64,000 bases of DNA. Origin: an uncultured Lachnospiraceae bacterium. Its GTDB lineage: Bacteria > Bacillota > Clostridia > Lachnospirales > Lachnospiraceae. This document shows positions 43,113-52,398 of the stretch, piece after piece. The notes under the pieces were generated by a model. The model saw only the letters and a list, made by a program, of their open reading frames with translations, searched no databases and was not told the origin of the DNA. Both the position numbers and the translations under genes were made by a program. The stretch covers positions 9,681 through 73,680 of the forward strand of contig CAJUJP010000016.1 of the NCBI GenBank assembly GCA_910586615.1. The letters run 5' to 3'. Numbering within the stretch: the first letter of the stretch is position 1; each line of letters begins with the position of its first letter.

Positions 43113-44405
43113 TTGGATACCACAGGTGTCATACAAATCGCAACCATTATTTTTCTGATTTTTTTATCGGGATTTTTCTCTTCTGCCGAGACAGCTTTTT
43201 CGACAGTCAACCGTGTACGCCTTCGTACACTTGCCCAGGAAGGAAATAAAGGCGCCGCCAGGGTGCTTGCCATACTGGATCAATACGGCAAAATGCTGAG
43301 CGCGGTTTTGATCGGTAACAATATCGTCAACCTGTACGCATCTTCCGTTACAACGACCCTGGCTATCAAACTGTGGGGCAGCCGTGCTGTCGGGATTGCT
43401 ACCGGAGTACTCACTTTCACCTTACTGATGTTCGGTGAGATCATCCCCAAGACATGGGCCATGCAGAAAGCCGAATTCATCACGCTGTTTTACAGCGGCC
43501 CCATCCGTATGCTTATGACAGTCTTAACGCCGGTGATCTACGTGATCGACAAGATCTCCAACTGGATCCTGCGTTTTCTGCACATCAGCTCCGAGGGCAA
43601 CAATTTCAGTATCACAGAAAAAGAACTGAAGACCTATGTGGATGTAAGCCACGAAGGAGGCGTGATCGAGACCGAGGAACGGGAACTGATCTACAACGTA
43701 TTTGATTTCGGTGACACTGTCGCCAAAGATATCATGATTCCCCGCATCCAGATGACCACGGTGCCCATTGATGCCTCTTATCAGGAACTGCTGTCCACCT
43801 TCCAGGCTTCCATGTTCACCCGGATTCCTGTTTATGACGGCGACCCGGACCACATCATCGGCGTGGTCAATATTAAAGATTTCATACTGGTAAAAGATAA
43901 AGAAAAGTTCCAGCTCAAAAAGATCCTGCGTGAAGCATACTATACTTATGAATATAAGAGTGTTTCCGATCTTTTGATGGAGATTCGTGAAAAATCCCTG
44001 AGCATCGCCTTCGTTTTGAGCGAATACGGCGCCACAGTGGGCATGATCACGATGGAAGATATGATTGAGGAACTGGTGGGTGAGATCCGCGATGAATACG
44101 ATGCCGACGAAGAAGAACTGATCCAGGAAATAGACGACGGACAGTATCTTGTGGAAGGCAGCATGAAGCTGGACGATATCAATGATGCCCTTGACATAGA
44201 ACTGGAATCCGAAGATTATGATTCCGCAGGCGGCCTGATCATAGAGAAGCTTGCCCGTCTCCCTCAGGACAAGGAGACAATCCTGCTGGATAACGGCATC
44301 TCCCTGCAGGCAGACGGGGTACGGGACAACCGCATCCTCAAAGTACTGATCACCCTTCCCGCCGAAGAAGATCCAGAAGCGGAAGAAGCTCCTGCCCAGT
44401 CCTGA
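43113..44405 (+). CDS. CNNM/CorC-type membrane protein (HlyC/CorC family)
   Basis: A 430-residue protein with an N-terminal DUF21/CNNM membrane domain of about four helices (about 1-180), a pair of CBS domains (about 205-325; DIMIPRIQMTTVP, IIGVVNIKDF) and a C-terminal CorC/HlyC domain (about 340-420). The family moves or regulates divalent metals, probably Mg2+ or Co2+ export. The start is probably TTG 43113, behind AAGGAG; a GTG at 43101 overlaps that site. Its last 56 bp overlap the 3' end of the convergent HAD gene. Confidence 0.9.
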   Translation: MDTTGVIQIATIIFLIFLSGFFSSAETAFSTVNRVRLRTLAQEGNKGAARVLAILDQYGKMLSAVLIGNNIVNLYASSVTTTLAIKLWGSRAVGIATGVLTFTLLMFGEIIPKTWAMQKAEFITLFYSGPIRMLMTVLTPVIYVIDKISNWILRFLHISSEGNNFSITEKELKTYVDVSHEGGVIETEERELIYNVFDFGDTVAKDIMIPRIQMTTVPIDASYQELLSTFQASMFTRIPVYDGDPDHIIGVVNIKDFILVKDKEKFQLKKILREAYYTYEYKSVSDLLMEIREKSLSIAFVLSEYGATVGMITMEDMIEELVGEIRDEYDADEEELIQEIDDGQYLVEGSMKLDDINDALDIELESEDYDSAGGLIIEKLARLPQDKETILLDNGISLQADGVRDNRILKVLITLPAEEDPEAEEAPAQS

Positions 44406-45018
44406 TCATCCGGTCCCCACATGCCCCGGCCGCAAGAAGCTGTTCCGGGGTACGAAATCCCCAGGTGACACTGATGCATGTCATAGGCACACTCGCAGCA
44501 GTCTGCAGATCCACTTCAGAGTCCCCTACATAGACGGCACAGGATGCCTCAGAAGATAATTCGGCCAGTGCCCGATACACCAGATCGGGCGCCGGCTTTC
44601 TTTTTATCCCGTCACTGTCTCCAAATGTCTTCTGCACATAATCCCCGAAAAACTTTGCACAAAGCTGCTTTACCGCCGGGTCAGGTTTATTGGAAACGAC
44701 AGCCATACGGTATCCTGCCTGTTTCACCGCCGCAAGCATCTGTACCACCCCTTCGTAGGGCATGGTCTTGTCCTCGCAGTGTATTCTGTAATGTTCCCGA
44801 AAAGCTGCCAGTATATCCTCATAAGCCGGTTCTTCAAACCCACGGGGCAGAACACGCTCAATCAGCTTCGCCGCACCGTTTCCCACACGGCTTCTGATTT
44901 CTTCCATGGTATGCACGGGAAATCCATACTGCTCCATCACCGCGTTCACACTGTCCGTCAGATCCTCCAATGTGTTGAGCAGTGTCCCGTCAAGATCAAA
45001 AATTACGGTATCTATCAT
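44350..45018 (-). CDS. HAD-family phosphatase (phosphoglycolate phosphatase-like)
   Basis: 222 residues with the HAD motifs: FDLDGTLLNT at the N-terminus (nucleophile Asp), VVSNKP for motif II, the motif III lysine in KRKPAPDL, and GDSEVDLQTA for motif IV. The small alpha-helical cap fits the Gph/PgmB-like subgroup. The real substrate cannot be told from sequence. The start at 45018 (MIDTVIFDLDG) has AAAGGAAG upstream. It overlaps the CNNM-type gene tail to tail by 56 bp, and follows the histidine kinase gene by 20 bp. Confidence 0.9.
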   Translation of the reverse strand: MIDTVIFDLDGTLLNTLEDLTDSVNAVMEQYGFPVHTMEEIRSRVGNGAAKLIERVLPRGFEEPAYEDILAAFREHYRIHCEDKTMPYEGVVQMLAAVKQAGYRMAVVSNKPDPAVKQLCAKFFGDYVQKTFGDSDGIKRKPAPDLVYRALAELSSEASCAVYVGDSEVDLQTAASVPMTCISVTWGFRTPEQLLAAGACGDRMIRTGQELLPLLDLLRREG

Positions 45019-45038
45019 GATATCGTTGTCTTCCTTTC

Positions 45039-47288
45039 TCAAAGTTCTTCTTCTCTTTTTAAGTTTGAATTATCCTGTATAATATACTCCTTCGGCAGAT
45101 ACCGAAGCAGCATCCGTTCCAGCATGGTTCCCTCGATGGGCTTGGCAAGATAATCGTCAAACCCTTTCTCAAGATACATCTCCCGCACGCCTGCCATCGC
45201 ATTGGCCGTCAACGCTATCACCACCGAATCTTTACAGCAGTTGCCCGGCATATCCCGAAGCGCTTCCAGCGTCTCTATTCCGTCCATTCCCGGCATCATA
45301 TGATCCAAAAGGATCACATCGTAATGCTCCGCCGCGGCACGTTCCAGACACGCCTTTCCACTGTCCGCACAAGTCACCTGCACTTCTGTCTTGCGCAGCA
45401 GCCCGCGGATCACCGTCAGATTAACCTTGTTGTCATCCACTGCCAGCACTTTTGCCTCCGGCGCCACAAATACGGGAATGGTCTCCCGCCGCCTGCCCGC
45501 TCCCTTTGCCTCTTCCTGCAGAGATCCCACGGTCTCCTCACCGATCACTTCCTGTTCCAGCGTTACCGTAAAGGTGGATCCTTCTCCGTATACGCTTGAT
45601 ACCTCCACAGTTCCGTGCATCAGCTGCACCAGCCTGTCCACAATACACAGTCCCAGACCGCTTCCCTCTATAGCATGTACCTGTCCTTCATCCACTCTGT
45701 CAAATTTACTGAACAGCCTGTCGATGCTCTCCTCTTTAATGCCGATTCCGGTATCTGAAATCTCAAAAGTAAGTTTCACCCGCCGCTCTGCTGTCTTCTT
45801 ATAGGAGACAGTCAGCGTCACGCCGCCCTTCATCGTATACTTAACAGCATTTGTCAGAATGTTGAGCAGTACCTGGCGTACCCGGACCTGATCTCCCATC
45901 AGGACAGCCGGCGTATCCTTGGGAACATGAAAAGCAAGATCCAGTCCCTTTTCTCCGGCGCGTATGCTGCATTCTGTCTTCAGCGCTTTTAACAGCATCC
46001 GCAGGGAATAGGCTTCCTCCACCACTTCCATCATCCCCGATTCAATCTTGGAAAAATCAAGGATATCATTGATCAGCACCAGAAGAGATTTGCTGGCATC
46101 CTGAATGTTTCTGGCGTATTCCAGAATTGTCTCATCCCCGCTCTCCCGCAGGATCATCTCATTCATTCCCATGACCGCATTGATGGGTGTCCTGATCTCA
46201 TGCGACATATTTGCCAGAAAAGAGCCCTTGGCCTCGTTGGCCCGGTCCGCCCGCTGCTTTTCCCGGGCAAGCTGCTCCACCATATGTACATGCTGGGTCA
46301 CATCATGCACGATCACGATATATCCGATAATATCTTTGTAACCATCATATATTTTGTCAATGCTGACGCTGCAGCTCCGGCCATTCTGCAGACATTTTGC
46401 CTCCACGCGGTTCTTGCTTCCCTGAAACCGGAAAACATTATGCTGCATGTCAAAAATATCTTTCATCCGCATTTTGCAGCACTCTTCCGCACTCATTCCC
46501 AGAAAGACGGTAGCGCCGTTATTAACGATACACAGTTTTTCTCCTTCATCAAACAGAAATACCGGCTCGTCCACGGAATAATATACGAACTCCGACATAT
46601 TTTCCAAAGTAACTCTGGACTTATTATAAAATATATACGTCTGGTAAAGTACCATTTGTGCCGCAAACTGCCCGATGGTGCTTCCCGGAAAAGTCATATA
46701 TCCGGACATCTGCATCAACGTGTCAAATGCGCAGCCGAACCCTACGATAAACACGCATACCATCAGTGCACATGCCATAATCTTCTCTCTCTTACGGATG
46801 CTCCTGCGCAGCATATAGACTGCCAGAAAGATCATATTCACCGCAATTGCCGCACAGAAGACTGTATATGCACCGCTCCAGATCCCCGGTTTGATCCGGT
46901 AGGCCATGCCGTATGCCGTCTTTTCAAAGACCATTCTGTCCCGCCTGATCAAAAAGGGATACAGCAGCACTCCCATCCAGGCAAAGCCGACGATCCAGTG
47001 CATCATCCTGCCCCGGATCCCTGACCAGAATACCAGAAGATACGTAATACAGATAAACTGTCCGAAAACAGCCGCCAGTGCCAGCGCACGCATAAGCGCC
47101 GCACTGCCCGGATCAGTCTGTATGACTACCAGCCCGATAAACAGACTCCATGCCCCGCTGAGCATCGTGGATGTAAAATAAAGACGATCAATCCTGTTTT
47201 TCTTGATCCCTTTACGCAGCACGATCAGTCCCACAAAGAATGTTATCACTGTAAAACCATATAAAAGGATAAACAGCAGCTGTCCCAT
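45039..47288 (-). CDS. Hybrid sensor histidine kinase with receiver domain
   Basis: 749 residues. Seven N-terminal membrane helices (about 5-222) form a 7TM sensor module. A PAS domain follows (about 228-335), then a HisKA domain with H363 in MSHEIRTPIN, a HATPase domain (DTGIGIKEES, GSGLGLCIV) and a C-terminal receiver (about 610-730) with VDDNKVN and the acceptor Asp in ILLDHMMPGMDG. It lacks an HPt domain, so it must pass phosphate to an unlinked HPt or act through its own receiver. Its ligand is unknown. The start ATG 47288 has AAGGAAC upstream. Confidence 0.92.
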   Translation of the reverse strand: MGQLLFILLYGFTVITFFVGLIVLRKGIKKNRIDRLYFTSTMLSGAWSLFIGLVVIQTDPGSAALMRALALAAVFGQFICITYLLVFWSGIRGRMMHWIVGFAWMGVLLYPFLIRRDRMVFEKTAYGMAYRIKPGIWSGAYTVFCAAIAVNMIFLAVYMLRRSIRKREKIMACALMVCVFIVGFGCAFDTLMQMSGYMTFPGSTIGQFAAQMVLYQTYIFYNKSRVTLENMSEFVYYSVDEPVFLFDEGEKLCIVNNGATVFLGMSAEECCKMRMKDIFDMQHNVFRFQGSKNRVEAKCLQNGRSCSVSIDKIYDGYKDIIGYIVIVHDVTQHVHMVEQLAREKQRADRANEAKGSFLANMSHEIRTPINAVMGMNEMILRESGDETILEYARNIQDASKSLLVLINDILDFSKIESGMMEVVEEAYSLRMLLKALKTECSIRAGEKGLDLAFHVPKDTPAVLMGDQVRVRQVLLNILTNAVKYTMKGGVTLTVSYKKTAERRVKLTFEISDTGIGIKEESIDRLFSKFDRVDEGQVHAIEGSGLGLCIVDRLVQLMHGTVEVSSVYGEGSTFTVTLEQEVIGEETVGSLQEEAKGAGRRRETIPVFVAPEAKVLAVDDNKVNLTVIRGLLRKTEVQVTCADSGKACLERAAAEHYDVILLDHMMPGMDGIETLEALRDMPGNCCKDSVVIALTANAMAGVREMYLEKGFDDYLAKPIEGTMLERMLLRYLPKEYIIQDNSNLKREEEL

Positions 47289-47304
47289 GTTCCTTCTCTC
47301 TTTC

Positions 47305-48258
47305 CTATCTGTGCTCCACCAGATTCATCACTGCCTCGATCTCAGCCCCGTTGTCCGGCGCTTCTTCTATCAATTCATGCTTTCCGTCTTCAGTCACTCT
47401 GCCGAACCGGTTTCCCTGTTCCGTCTGTACCAGTGTATAATAGAGAATTTCCTGAGATTCCCGCAGCCGGATCACATAAACCCGGTAGCACATCCCCTTC
47501 TTCATCGCCTTATCCGGCAGATCCACTCTGGTCATCTGCATATCTTCCGTCAGGTTCAGCGTCATCACGGAAAAATCCTCCGGCGACACGGCCACGAAGT
47601 CCTTCCTGCCCTCCGGATACATCTCTTCATAAAACGGTACAAGAAAAGCCCCCTCTTCCTTCTGCAGCTTTTCCAGTCCTGTTTCCTTCTGCTCAAAAAG
47701 ATACTTCGGAAGCAGATGAAGCGCTACCCGGTTGTGTACGATGTCCTGAAACTGCTTTTCCGTCACCTTCACCGTCTTCTGTGCCTGCTGTTGCTGCTGC
47801 TGCATCAGACTGTCCCGGCGTTTCATCGCCACCTCCAGCACAGCCTTCGTCAGTACCATGTTGTGGGTAAACGGATTGAGCACCATAGTCTCCACCTGCC
47901 CCGGCCCAGACATCAGCATGGACAGACAGCCGAAAAAGGGCAGCCCCATCAAAGCCGGGCTTTTCCTGTCATCCGGTATCTGTGCCGTGGATGTAAAGAT
48001 CGGAAGCGCCTGCCCGCCCGCCTCATTGCGCAGCAGACAGGGCATAATCTTCGTCTCTTTCGGAAGCTGAACCGGTTTGCCCTCTTTCATCAGCCTCTCC
48101 GTCTCTTCATCCAGTCCTTCCGGCTTCATCGTAGGCATCAGAATCATTGATTTTTCCAAAATCCCCATGACTGCGGCATACTTGTCCTTCTGCCTGTCCT
48201 GCACAAACGCCTCCACGGCCTCTTCCAGCTTTGTATTGTCAAATTTTTGATCTGCCAT
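47305..48258 (-). CDS. SseB-like protein
   Basis: A soluble protein of 317 residues whose two halves resemble the SseB N-terminal and C-terminal domains, known from 'enhanced serine sensitivity' proteins, but the biochemical role of the family is poorly known. Phrases such as LNPFTHNMVLTKAVL fit the N-terminal domain; the C-terminal part has ITLVQTEQGNRFG-like strands. The second ATG of an ATGATG pair (48258) has better spacing to GGAGG. It lies 16 bp before the histidine kinase gene, so they may be co-transcribed. Confidence 0.65.
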   Translation of the reverse strand: MADQKFDNTKLEEAVEAFVQDRQKDKYAAVMGILEKSMILMPTMKPEGLDEETERLMKEGKPVQLPKETKIMPCLLRNEAGGQALPIFTSTAQIPDDRKSPALMGLPFFGCLSMLMSGPGQVETMVLNPFTHNMVLTKAVLEVAMKRRDSLMQQQQQQAQKTVKVTEKQFQDIVHNRVALHLLPKYLFEQKETGLEKLQKEEGAFLVPFYEEMYPEGRKDFVAVSPEDFSVMTLNLTEDMQMTRVDLPDKAMKKGMCYRVYVIRLRESQEILYYTLVQTEQGNRFGRVTEDGKHELIEEAPDNGAEIEAVMNLVEHR

Positions 48259-48297
48259 CATACTCCTCCATATTTTCAGGTTCTAAACTGTTCTTTT

Positions 48298-49461
48298 TTA
48301 TTTACCAGACTTACTGCTGTCCTGTACCGATTCCTTCCTGCTTCCCCGCATCAGCCCGATCAGCTTCCGGTCTATCATATGAAGGACCACCGCCGAGAGA
48401 ATGGAAAGCGTATAACATGTCAGAATATATATGACCCTGTTGCTCCCCGGTGTATACAAAAGGAACAGGTTGTGGATCAGATACAGTTCCAGCGCGATTT
48501 CTCCCAGAAAATCCAGGATCTTATTGCCGAATCTGATCTTCTGGGTCAGAATCACCACCGTAATGATCACCACAAAAACAAATGAAAACTGCACTCCCAG
48601 CGTCTGCCACTTTTCCTTATACCCCGGATAACCGTCCCATTCAACCCAGTAGCCTTTGTTCTGCAGCATATAGATCGTCCTGTTGTACAGAAAGACCGAA
48701 AGTACCACGAAAACCATAAACACAAGCCCGTAAAACTTCCTGATCAATCCCAGAATCTGCTCTTCCCACCGGGCAAACATGATTCCCACCCAGACCATAA
48801 GCGTGGTATTGTACCACCATTCTCCGTGAAACCACAATCCCTGGGTAGGTGTCGTCGTATCATGTCCCAGCCGAAGACTGAATGTGATCAGAAGCATCAC
48901 GCATATCCCGTATACGATACATGCAGCATCCCGGTTTTTGATCAGCCGGAATACAACATAAAATAACACATATAAGATCAGAACCTCCACGATATACCAC
49001 ATCTGGGAATTCATCAGGATTGCACCTGAAAGATAAGGCATCAGTTCTCCCTCTTTGAATTCATACCCCGAAAAATATGACCCCAGAATAAAAACGAAGT
49101 TACAAATATAGAAAGGGACCAGAATCGCCGGAAGCCTGTTTTTCATAAATCCTTTCAGATAATCAGGTTTGTCACGCAGGCTGGTATACAGTCCGTAACC
49201 GGAGAAAAAGAAGAACATTCCCACGAAACACACACCAATATCTACCATAAACAACAGAATGCCCGTATCTTCCTTCGCAAAGTAAATCGTCTGGGACATA
49301 TGATGCAGCATAATGGCCACCGCGCAAAAGCCAAGCAGCCCCTTTGATGTGCGCAGAGACAGTGCATCTTTGCACCATCCTCCTTTTACCGCCGGTTTGA
49401 CTCCAATCAACAGGATCACAGCAAGTATGCTGTAAAAAATGAAATAATATTCTTTTGCCAT
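48298..49461 (-). CDS. Acyltransferase family 3 membrane protein
   Basis: 387 residues with about ten membrane helices; RTSKGLLGFCAVAIMLHHMSQ near the N-terminus holds the His pair typical of acyltransferase-3 enzymes, which O-acylate exopolysaccharides, peptidoglycan or other surface molecules. FFFFSGYGLYTSL follows. The substrate is not predictable. It is 39 bp before the SseB-like gene and 50 bp after the DMT transporter gene. Confidence 0.88.
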   Translation of the reverse strand: MAKEYYFIFYSILAVILLIGVKPAVKGGWCKDALSLRTSKGLLGFCAVAIMLHHMSQTIYFAKEDTGILLFMVDIGVCFVGMFFFFSGYGLYTSLRDKPDYLKGFMKNRLPAILVPFYICNFVFILGSYFSGYEFKEGELMPYLSGAILMNSQMWYIVEVLILYVLFYVVFRLIKNRDAACIVYGICVMLLITFSLRLGHDTTTPTQGLWFHGEWWYNTTLMVWVGIMFARWEEQILGLIRKFYGLVFMVFVVLSVFLYNRTIYMLQNKGYWVEWDGYPGYKEKWQTLGVQFSFVFVVIITVVILTQKIRFGNKILDFLGEIALELYLIHNLFLLYTPGSNRVIYILTCYTLSILSAVVLHMIDRKLIGLMRGSRKESVQDSSKSGK

Positions 49462-49511
49462 AACACTCTTCCCCTTTGTCCCCTTCTGCCTCTCAGCCTG
49501 TTCTGTCTTCT

Positions 49512-50645
49512 CTACATTTTCTCAACCTGTGCCGCCTGCTTCTTCCCGCTGTCATGCTGTCTTCTGCGGTCCGGAAGCTGTGCCAGCACGATTGCCACCA
49601 CCATCAGGCAGCACCCCTGCAGTTCTCTCATGCTCATGGACTGCCTTAAAATCAGGAATCCGGCGATCACGGAAACCACTGATTCCAGACTCAGAATCAA
49701 AGAAGCCACCGTCGGATTCATGTCTTTCTGCCCCACAATCTGCAGCGTATAGGCCACACCGCAGGACATGATGCCGCCATAACATACCGGCTTCCATGCA
49801 CTTAGAACCGCAGAAAAATCCGGCTTTTCAAGTAGAAAAGCACAGATCATGGACAAAATGCCGCAGATCCAGAACTGGATGCAGGACATTTTCACGCCGT
49901 CCACCTTCGGTGAAAAATAGTCGATCACCAGGATATGTAAGGAAAAAATACAGGCACAGATAAGTACCAGCATGTCTCCCTTTCCAAAGGCCAGACCGTA
50001 TGCGGCGGCATTGCGCCCCACGTATCCCGCCCCGTACTCCTGCAGATCCGCAAAAATCCGGCCGGGATCAACAGACATGCACAGCTTGTACAGGCCGCAG
50101 ACGGCAAAGCCGACACCGATCCATACCTTCCATCCGACTTTCTTATGTGCAAACAGTCCAAACAGCGGCACCAGCAGGATATACATGGCCGTAATAAACC
50201 CGGCCTTTCCCACCGTCGTATACTGGATGCCGAACTGTTGAAAATTACTTGCCGCAAATAACAGAACCCCACAGCACAGACCGCCTGTAAGCAGCATTTT
50301 CCAGCCGTCCTTTGTCTCCCGTCCTTTATGCCCGACATCCTGTGTCTGCCGCGCCGCCACAGGTTCTGCACCGCTTTGCACGTCTTCTCCCTGTGCCCCG
50401 TCCAACGGCGCATCTGCACGCCGGCTCTCTTTGCAGGTTTCCCTGTCCTGTTCTCTGCCGGCCTGCATTCCTGCCAGCAGTATCACGCATGGAATCAGCA
50501 CCAGGCCGCCCAGAATACATCTCACCCCGTTATAAGTAAAGGGACCGATATATTCCATGCCCGCGCTCTGCGCTACAAATGCGACACCCCAGATCACTGC
50601 CGTCAAAAACAACAGTATGGACTGCCGCAGAATAAATTTATTCAT
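49512..50645 (-). CDS. DMT/EamA-family transporter
   Basis: A metabolite exporter-like protein, 377 residues, with two EamA repeats of five helices each (ending around 215 and 355). A hydrophilic insertion of about 55 residues (61-115, many Glu, Gln, Arg and Lys) lies between helix 2 and helix 3, which is unusual for this family. It ends in a basic tail (DRRRQHDSGKKQ). The substrate is unknown. It ends near the acyltransferase gene and starts 35 bp after a small unknown gene. Confidence 0.9.
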   Translation of the reverse strand: MNKFILRQSILLFLTAVIWGVAFVAQSAGMEYIGPFTYNGVRCILGGLVLIPCVILLAGMQAGREQDRETCKESRRADAPLDGAQGEDVQSGAEPVAARQTQDVGHKGRETKDGWKMLLTGGLCCGVLLFAASNFQQFGIQYTTVGKAGFITAMYILLVPLFGLFAHKKVGWKVWIGVGFAVCGLYKLCMSVDPGRIFADLQEYGAGYVGRNAAAYGLAFGKGDMLVLICACIFSLHILVIDYFSPKVDGVKMSCIQFWICGILSMICAFLLEKPDFSAVLSAWKPVCYGGIMSCGVAYTLQIVGQKDMNPTVASLILSLESVVSVIAGFLILRQSMSMRELQGCCLMVVAIVLAQLPDRRRQHDSGKKQAAQVEKM

Positions 50646-50680
50646 CTTCTTTTCTTCTCCTCCGAAAAAATTACCCGGCT

Positions 50681-50923
50681 TTATCGGTCAAGGGCCATCT
50701 TTCTGATCTGTTCGATCATCTCCATATCTTCCCCGTTAACTTTTAAGTTCGAGTCAAAACTCTCGCCTTCGGCGGTGGTCACCCTGATCTCAATGATACT
50801 GCCCTCTTTGATCCCGTTTTTCACCACCGCCGCCAGAAATTTCGGAAATTTGGGATGATTCTTTTGAAAACGGCTCCACAGATTCATCATCTGCAGGATC
50901 GCCGCAGGATTCTGTATGTTCAT
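50681..50923 (-). CDS. Small conserved protein, function unknown
   Basis: An 80-residue soluble protein, beginning MNIQNPAAILQMM. It combines a helical N-terminal half with Lys/Phe-rich NHPKFPKFLAAV and a beta-rich C-terminal half (SIIEIRVTTAEGE, LKVNGEDMEMIEQIRKM). I do not recognise a named family. The start at 50923 is preferred, since GGGAGG lies 7 bp upstream; two earlier in-frame ATGs leave too little room. It lies between hisS and the DMT transporter. Confidence 0.7.
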   Translation of the reverse strand: MNIQNPAAILQMMNLWSRFQKNHPKFPKFLAAVVKNGIKEGSIIEIRVTTAEGESFDSNLKVNGEDMEMIEQIRKMALDR

Positions 50924-50984
50924 GGACATTCCTCCCGGCATTTTTATCTCTGTTTACCTGCACGGCACAGGGCGCTGCAGGATA

Positions 50985-52247
50985 TCATCTTTTTAACTCT
51001 TCCTTATAAAACTCGACAAATTCCTCATACCCCTGTGCAGTAAGCTGTTCCTTCTGGAACTTTTTGTTCTTATTCATACGCGCTACAAGGATCTGGTTGC
51101 CCTTCTCCCGCTCTGCCTGCGCCTGCGCCGTCACCTCACACAGTTTCTCAGATGACAGGCCCTTCTCCATCAGATAGGCAATACGCTTACCCGCTTTCGG
51201 CACTTTAAAACCGCTTTCCAGCAGCAGCAGGATAATTCGCTCAAATCCGATGGAAAAACCACAGGCCGGCACATCGTTACCCGTAAATTTGCCCACCATC
51301 TTATCATATCTTCCACCGCCGCCGCAGCTTCCGCCGAACTCCGGCATATCAATTTCAAAAATCGTGCCCGTATAATAAGACATGCCCCGCACAAGTGTGG
51401 GATCAAAGGCCAGTTCAAAAAAGTCGCCCTTTGTGGCCTCCACACTGTCAATGATCTCCTGGAAGCTTTCCTTCACGCCCGCCGGAAGAACCTCTGAAAG
51501 CTGCTCCGTAATGTATGCGATGGCGTTGTCCGCCGCATTCATTCCCTGAAACAGTTCCAGATATCTGTCCACGCTGTCTTTCGCAAAACCGGCCTCAAGC
51601 AGTTCCTCTTTCACGCCTTCCATGCCGATCTTGTCCATCTTATCCAGAATGATAAACACCTGATCATAGTCCGCCTCGGCAAATCCGCTGTAAGCCGCCA
51701 TAGCCTTAAGAATCTGGCGGTCGTTGATACGGATTCTGAAATTCCTGAATCCCAGCCTGCCAAGCGTTGTGGTAGTGGCGAGAATCAACTCTATCTCCGC
51801 CAGATTAGACGCCTCTCCGAGTATGTCGATGTCACACTGCATAAACTGACGGTAACGTCCGCGCTGGGGCCTGTCCGCCCGCCACACATTTCCCATCTGC
51901 AGTGCTTTAAAAGGTGACGGAAGTTCATTTGCGTGGGCGGAATAGTATCTCACAAGAGGTACTGTCAGATCATAGCGCAGTCCGCCATCCACCAGATCCT
52001 CCTCGCCCTTTGCCTCCGCCAGACGCAGCTTCTCGCCCCGCTTCAGTATTTTAAAGATAAGCTTCTCATTTTCGCCGCCCGCCTTACAGTTTAAGTTGGC
52101 GATGTTCTCCACACAGGGGGTTTCGATAGACGTAAAGCCGAAATTTCCATAGGTTTCCTTGATAATACCGATCACATAGTCACGAATCTCCATCTCCTCC
52201 GGGAGAATATCTTTCATACCGGTAACCGGTTTCTTGCTGAGTGCCAT
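50985..52247 (-). CDS. hisS: Histidine--tRNA ligase
   Basis: A class II aminoacyl-tRNA synthetase charging tRNAHis, 420 residues. Motif 1 (PVTGMKDILPEE), motif 2 (FKALQMGNVWRADRPQRGRYRQFMQCD) and motif 3 (GFSIGFERI) are present, along with the histidine-binding motif GGGGRYD and a C-terminal anticodon domain. The start at 52247 (MALSKKP) has AAAGGAAAA upstream. A promoter lies at 52310-52338; no T-box leader was found. Confidence 0.96.
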   Translation of the reverse strand: MALSKKPVTGMKDILPEEMEIRDYVIGIIKETYGNFGFTSIETPCVENIANLNCKAGGENEKLIFKILKRGEKLRLAEAKGEEDLVDGGLRYDLTVPLVRYYSAHANELPSPFKALQMGNVWRADRPQRGRYRQFMQCDIDILGEASNLAEIELILATTTTLGRLGFRNFRIRINDRQILKAMAAYSGFAEADYDQVFIILDKMDKIGMEGVKEELLEAGFAKDSVDRYLELFQGMNAADNAIAYITEQLSEVLPAGVKESFQEIIDSVEATKGDFFELAFDPTLVRGMSYYTGTIFEIDMPEFGGSCGGGGRYDKMVGKFTGNDVPACGFSIGFERIILLLLESGFKVPKAGKRIAYLMEKGLSSEKLCEVTAQAQAEREKGNQILVARMNKNKKFQKEQLTAQGYEEFVEFYKEELKR

Positions 52248-52309
52248 AATTTTTTCCTTTCGTTCCAAAGCAGCGGTTCTGCTGTTTTTCTATATAATTT
52301 ACTGCTACG

Positions 52310-52338
52310 ATTTTACACTGTTTCGGGGGCTTTTTCAA
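52310..52338 (-). promoter_or_regulatory. Promoter of hisS
   Basis: Minus strand TTGAAA (52338-52333), 17 bp, TAAAAT (52315-52310), with TG one base before the -10 box. The leader is only about 55 nt. Confidence 0.65.
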
Positions 52339-52398
52339 GGCCATCTTCACTGCAAAGTCGATACCTTCCTTCTCCCTCCTCCTGTCTGCGGCCTCCTG

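Noticed and set aside
46200..48150. Plus-strand frames antisense to the histidine kinase and SseB-like genes
   Set aside because: They have no RBS and no recognisable domains, and the minus-strand products are clear.
52248..52398. T-box leader before hisS
   Set aside because: The leader is only about 55 nt after the predicted promoter and contains no T-box core or specifier loop.
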